A DNA stretch of 61,389 bases. Source: an uncultured Prochlorococcus sp. (GTDB lineage: Bacteria > Cyanobacteriota > Cyanobacteriia > PCC-6307 > Cyanobiaceae). Below, piece after piece: positions 58,397-61,389 of the stretch (position 1 is the first letter of the stretch; each line of letters begins with the position of its first letter). The notes under the pieces are model-generated. The model was given only the letters and a program-made list of their open reading frames with translations, made no database searches and was not told where the DNA came from. The translations under genes and the position numbers were made by a program. The stretch spans positions 1 through 61,389 of the forward strand of contig CACJCK010000007.1 of NCBI GenBank assembly GCA_902591865.1, read 5' to 3'.

Positions 58397-58678
58397 ATGA
58401 AAAGATTAGACCTAATATTTAGTGAAAGAGAACTAGATGCAATCATTAAAACTTTAGAGAAAGCAAATGTTCCAGGATATACAGTTATGAAACACGCCAC
58501 TGGCAGAGGGCCTGAAAGAGTTGTTACTGAAGATATGGAATTTACAGGATTAGGAGCAAATGCTCATGTAATTGTTTTTTGTGAGCAAGAATTAATTGAT
58601 AAAATGAGAGATAACATTAGGGACGATTTGAGCTATTACGGAGGAGTAGCTTATATTTCTGAAGCAACCCCTCTTTAA
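58397..58678 (+). CDS. sbtB: SbtB, PII-like regulator of SbtA
   Basis: 93 residues with a PII-like fold: KRLDLIFSERELDAIIKTLEKANVPGYTVM, a T-loop-like region (GRGPERVVTEDMEFTG) and an AHVIVFCEQELIDKM strand. Known SbtB proteins bind cyclic AMP or adenosine nucleotides and gate SbtA. The C-terminal CGPxGC-type loop of Synechocystis SbtB is absent; this protein ends ISEATPL. Cotranscribed with sbtA. Confidence 0.88.
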   Translation: MKRLDLIFSERELDAIIKTLEKANVPGYTVMKHATGRGPERVVTEDMEFTGLGANAHVIVFCEQELIDKMRDNIRDDLSYYGGVAYISEATPL

Positions 58679-58701
58679 AATTAAAGAAAAAATATTTATT
58701 T

Positions 58702-59658
58702 TTAAGAATGAATCCAATCTACTCTTATATTTTTTCTACTATTTAAATATCTATCAATTGACATTGCAGCAATACATCCATCTGAGGCCGCAACAACGGC
58801 TTGCTTGAATGGAGTATTTCTTATATCTCCAATAGCCCATACTCCATCAGAGTTTGTAGACATAAAGTCATCCACAATAACTCCTCCGTCTTCTTTTAAA
58901 GCAATTTGATCCCCTAAAAAATCAGTAATAGGCTTTGAACCACTCATGTAGACAAAGACCCCATCTAAATTTAAATTGATAGGATTTTCTTCTTGCTTAT
59001 TTTTTACAACAACCCCATTCACACCCATATCATCACCCAATATTTCCAATAATCTTGTTCTACTCCAATGTTTTATATGTGAATTATCTATCAATTCCAT
59101 AGCTTCTTCATTGTCTGATTTAGGATCACTTGATGTAATCCAATGCACAGTTGATGCAAATTTAGTTAGAACAGTTGCCTCTTCAATTGCTTCCTTATTC
59201 ACTCCAATAACAGCAACTTCTCTATTTTTATAAAAAGCCCCATCACACGTAGCACAATAACTTACTCCTTTGCCAAGAAAATCCGCTTCGCCCTTAAATG
59301 ATGCAGGCCTACCCATAGCTCCACTTGCAAGTACAAGTGCTTTTGCTTTGAAGGTGCCTTCGGGTGTATAAACCGTTTTCCATTCTCCACTAACATCTAT
59401 TCCAAACACTTGCGCTCTTCTATAGTCTGTACCGTATTGCACAGCTTGTTCTCTCATTAGAGTAAGTAATTTCTCCCCACTTATATCAACCGGAACACCT
59501 GGATAATTTGCTATTTGATGAGTTATTGCCAAGGCGCCCACAGATGGATTTTTATCTAAAATTACTGTCTTTAAGTTTGAACGAGATGTATAAAGTGCGC
59601 AAGTACATCCGGCTGGGCCTCCTCCGATAATAACTACATCTGACTCAATGATTTCCAA
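58702..59658 (-). CDS. Thioredoxin reductase-like flavoprotein with altered NADPH site
   Basis: 318 residues. FAD motif VIIGGGPAGCTCALY is near residue 8 and the redox pair C135/C138 is in YCATCDG. The second Rossmann site should read GxGxxA plus HRRxxxR, but here has VIGVNKEAIEEA (151-161) and WITSSDPKSD (173-182), so the NADPH-recognising residues are missing. The protein may use ferredoxin or another donor, as described for some cyanobacterial flavin-disulfide reductases. Start TTG at 59658 has AAGGAG nine bases upstream (59668-59673). An inverted repeat ATACCTA...TAGGTAT (59724-59746) lies in its upstream region. Confidence 0.85.
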   Translation of the reverse strand: MEIIESDVVIIGGGPAGCTCALYTSRSNLKTVILDKNPSVGALAITHQIANYPGVPVDISGEKLLTLMREQAVQYGTDYRRAQVFGIDVSGEWKTVYTPEGTFKAKALVLASGAMGRPASFKGEADFLGKGVSYCATCDGAFYKNREVAVIGVNKEAIEEATVLTKFASTVHWITSSDPKSDNEEAMELIDNSHIKHWSRTRLLEILGDDMGVNGVVVKNKQEENPINLNLDGVFVYMSGSKPITDFLGDQIALKEDGGVIVDDFMSTNSDGVWAIGDIRNTPFKQAVVAASDGCIAAMSIDRYLNSRKNIRVDWIHS

Positions 59659-59909
59659 TTTAATAAACTCCTTTTTAGTATTTAATTAGATGAGTTCTTG
59701 GTTAGAAGATATCTTTGATGTAAATACCTAACCTTTATATAGGTATAAGTTAAAAGAAAAAAAAGAAAAAAGCATAATATAGAAACAAACTTACATAGGA
59801 AAAATAAAATAAATTAATTATCAAAATGATCAGTTACGTGAAATGTTCTTTGTTGATCTATTATTAGGTCATATTGAAAATAAATTGCCATAAAAACATT
59901 ATATTCTTC

Positions 59910-60227
59910 ATGACCAACTCTGATTACCTTTTAAAAGCTGCTATAAAGAAATTAACCGAAAAATTAAATGAGATATTGGTTGAGAAAATTGAAGAAGCAA
60001 CAAATATTGCTAAGGATGCTCCAGAAATTCTTAAAAAAGAATTTGATAGTTTGAAAGAATCCATAATCGAAGAAGCTTCAAGAATGGAGAAAACCGAAAA
60101 TATTCAGAAAAATGAGTCCACAAATACTTATCAAGATGCCAAAGTTAAAAAAGCTTTAAATGAAATTGAAGGTATCAATAACCAAATTGATCTCTTTAAT
60201 AATGCTATAAATAATCTAATTAAATGA
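59910..60227 (+). CDS. Hypothetical coiled-coil protein
   Basis: About 105 residues from ATG 59910 (MTNSDYLLKAAIKKLTEKLN). A longer frame from TTG at 59874 is possible. The protein is almost entirely helical, with heptad-like patterns (KLNEILVEKIEEATN, LKKEFDSLKESIIEEASRM, and the closing NQIDLFNNAINNLIK). No catalytic motif is seen. Its TGA overlaps the kinase ATG as ATGA, which suggests coupled translation and some shared role. Confidence 0.75.
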   Translation: MTNSDYLLKAAIKKLTEKLNEILVEKIEEATNIAKDAPEILKKEFDSLKESIIEEASRMEKTENIQKNESTNTYQDAKVKKALNEIEGINNQIDLFNNAINNLIK

Positions 60228-61389
60228 GTTATCAAATTCTTCATTATCGTTCGAAAAAGTTGAAGAGGGCCTTTCTTATTTGGATAACTCTGATTTCGCT
60301 TTTAATAAATTTATGGATAGATAATATTAGATTTACAATTTTTCAAACTAAGAATAATGAAAAAAGTAGTATCCAAACTAAAAGAGCTAGATGTTTTACT
60401 AATCAATTAATAAATCTTGGTTCGGCATTTATAAAAATTGGACAATTATTATCTGCGAGACCTGATTTAATTCCTAAAACCTGGATACGGGAATTGTCTA
60501 AATTGCAGGATCAAGTTCCTAATTTTTCATTTGCGCAAGTTGAAGAAATCATAAGAGAAGAACTAGGGTCTAAGTTTAATGAAATAGATCAAATAATCTG
60601 CGATCCAGTTGGATCAGCATCACTAGCTCAGGTTCATAGGGCGACTTTAAAAGATGGTAAAAAAGTAGTGTTTAAAGTTCAAAGACCCAATTTAAAAGAA
60701 TTGTTCATTATCGATTTGGGCATAATGCAGCAAATAGCAGGATTGTTGCAGAAAAATAAGAACTGGAGTCGAGGTAGAAACTGGGTTGAGATTGCTAAAG
60801 AGTGTAGGAAAGTTCTCATGAAGGAGCTTGATTTTAATTGTGAAGCACAATATGCAGCAAGATTTAGACAGCAATTTCTTGATGATGAAAATGTTGAAGT
60901 TCCTGAAGTAATTTGGGATATGAGCAGTGAAAAAGTGCTTTGTTTAAGCTACATAGAAGGAACAAAAATAAGCGATTTAGAAAAATTACAATCACAATCA
61001 ATTGAATTACCTAAAATTGCAGAAATAGGAGCCATCAGTTATTTAAAACAATTAGTAAATTACGGTTTTTTTCATGCAGACCCTCATCCAGGTAATCTAG
61101 CAGTTTCAAATGAAGGTAAATTGATTTTTTATGATTTTGGAATGATGGGCAATATCTCAAATAATCTTCAAACAAGATTAGGGGGGATGGTTAAGGCTGC
61201 TGCTTTAAGAGACGCCTCATCACTTGTTAGTCAACTACAACAAGCTGGTCTAATTTCAAAAGATATTGATGTCGGACCAGTCAGAAGATTAGTCAGACTG
61301 ATGCTTAAAGAGGCATTAACTCCACCATTTAGTCCAAATATTATTGAAAAATTATCTGGAGATTTATACGAACTTGTTTATGAAACACC
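60224..61389 (+). CDS. ABC1/UbiB-family kinase, N-terminal part (cut by window end)
   Basis: 388 codons from ATG 60224 with no stop. The ABC1 motifs are KIGQLLSARPDLIP (the KxGQ motif in place of a P-loop), DPVGSASLAQVHRA, VVFKVQRPNLKEL (invariant Lys), KELDFNCEAQYAARF, GFFHADPHPGNL and FYDFGMMG (metal Asp). ABC1 kinases act in quinone and tocopherol metabolism. The frame ends in LYELVYET. The C-terminal part, restarting about 20-25 residues later at TFEGVGR, is found at 42787-43242, so this is one gene in two places. Confidence 0.93.
   Translation, partial: MSYQILHYRSKKLKRAFLIWITLISLLINLWIDNIRFTIFQTKNNEKSSIQTKRARCFTNQLINLGSAFIKIGQLLSARPDLIPKTWIRELSKLQDQVPNFSFAQVEEIIREELGSKFNEIDQIICDPVGSASLAQVHRATLKDGKKVVFKVQRPNLKELFIIDLGIMQQIAGLLQKNKNWSRGRNWVEIAKECRKVLMKELDFNCEAQYAARFRQQFLDDENVEVPEVIWDMSSEKVLCLSYIEGTKISDLEKLQSQSIELPKIAEIGAISYLKQLVNYGFFHADPHPGNLAVSNEGKLIFYDFGMMGNISNNLQTRLGGMVKAAALRDASSLVSQLQQAGLISKDIDVGPVRRLVRLMLKEALTPPFSPNIIEKLSGDLYELVYET

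Overview
This window looks like Prochlorococcus of the high-light-adapted group. The DNA is AT-rich and tightly packed. It carries psbA, chlM, ndhH, CP12, the phylloquinone (men) genes and a SulP/SbtA/SbtB bicarbonate cluster. I call the gene order Prochlorococcus-like from memory, not from a search. It is almost entirely core genome. I see no prophage, insertion sequence, CRISPR array, tRNA or rRNA.

Layout. Bases 1-776 hold two pieces of trpB in opposite orientations. 825-7222 holds infC-like SUI1, cysC, purE, chlM, a LuxR-type response regulator, a NifS-like desulfurase, rsmH and ndhH. 7232-12289 is a phylloquinone block (thioesterase, menE, menC, menA, menF). 12272-17164 has gshB and grxC, then a tight forward operon starting with prfB, which is read through a programmed +1 frameshift, followed by a DUF3285-like gene, ybeY, dgkA, trpG/pabA and a degenerate metallo-beta-lactamase-fold protein. 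17161-32031 is housekeeping (hisC, argS, nadC, mnmE, DUF2062, relA/spoT, a fused ABC ATPase, rluD, rbgA, pgk, murG). 32010-42782 has an aminotransferase, pyrD, rnhA, the rplL/J/A/K-nusG-secE cluster with an L10-type leader, a ClpB-type chaperone and eno. 43390-59909 has an aldolase, aroC, two tandem psbA genes, an aspartoacylase-family gene, a GST, cp12, obg, mutS2, hemB, the bicarbonate cluster and a thioredoxin-reductase-like flavoprotein. The window ends inside an ABC1/UbiB-family kinase gene.

The strongest unexpected signal is structural. The C-terminal part of the ABC1 kinase (42787-~43242, minus) abuts the last 42 codons of an ftsH gene (~43241-43369, plus). The N-terminal part of the same kinase sits 18 kb away in the opposite orientation, cut by the window end. 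So everything from ~43241 to 61389 appears inverted relative to the first part, with breakpoints inside two genes. The left edge shows the same thing on a small scale: trpB folds back on itself at ~651-660. Both junctions share only a few bases. This pattern is typical of inverted chimeras from multiple displacement amplification of single cells. A genuine inversion is possible but would break ftsH and trpB.

Biologically notable items are the tandem, nearly identical psbA genes with separate terminators and similar two-hairpin leaders, the prfB frameshift, a thioredoxin-reductase homologue without the usual NADPH motifs, an MBL-fold protein without the usual metal motif, a 42-codon gene next to psbA, and a 14-bp inverted repeat upstream of eno. 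I found no convincing wholly new multi-gene system.
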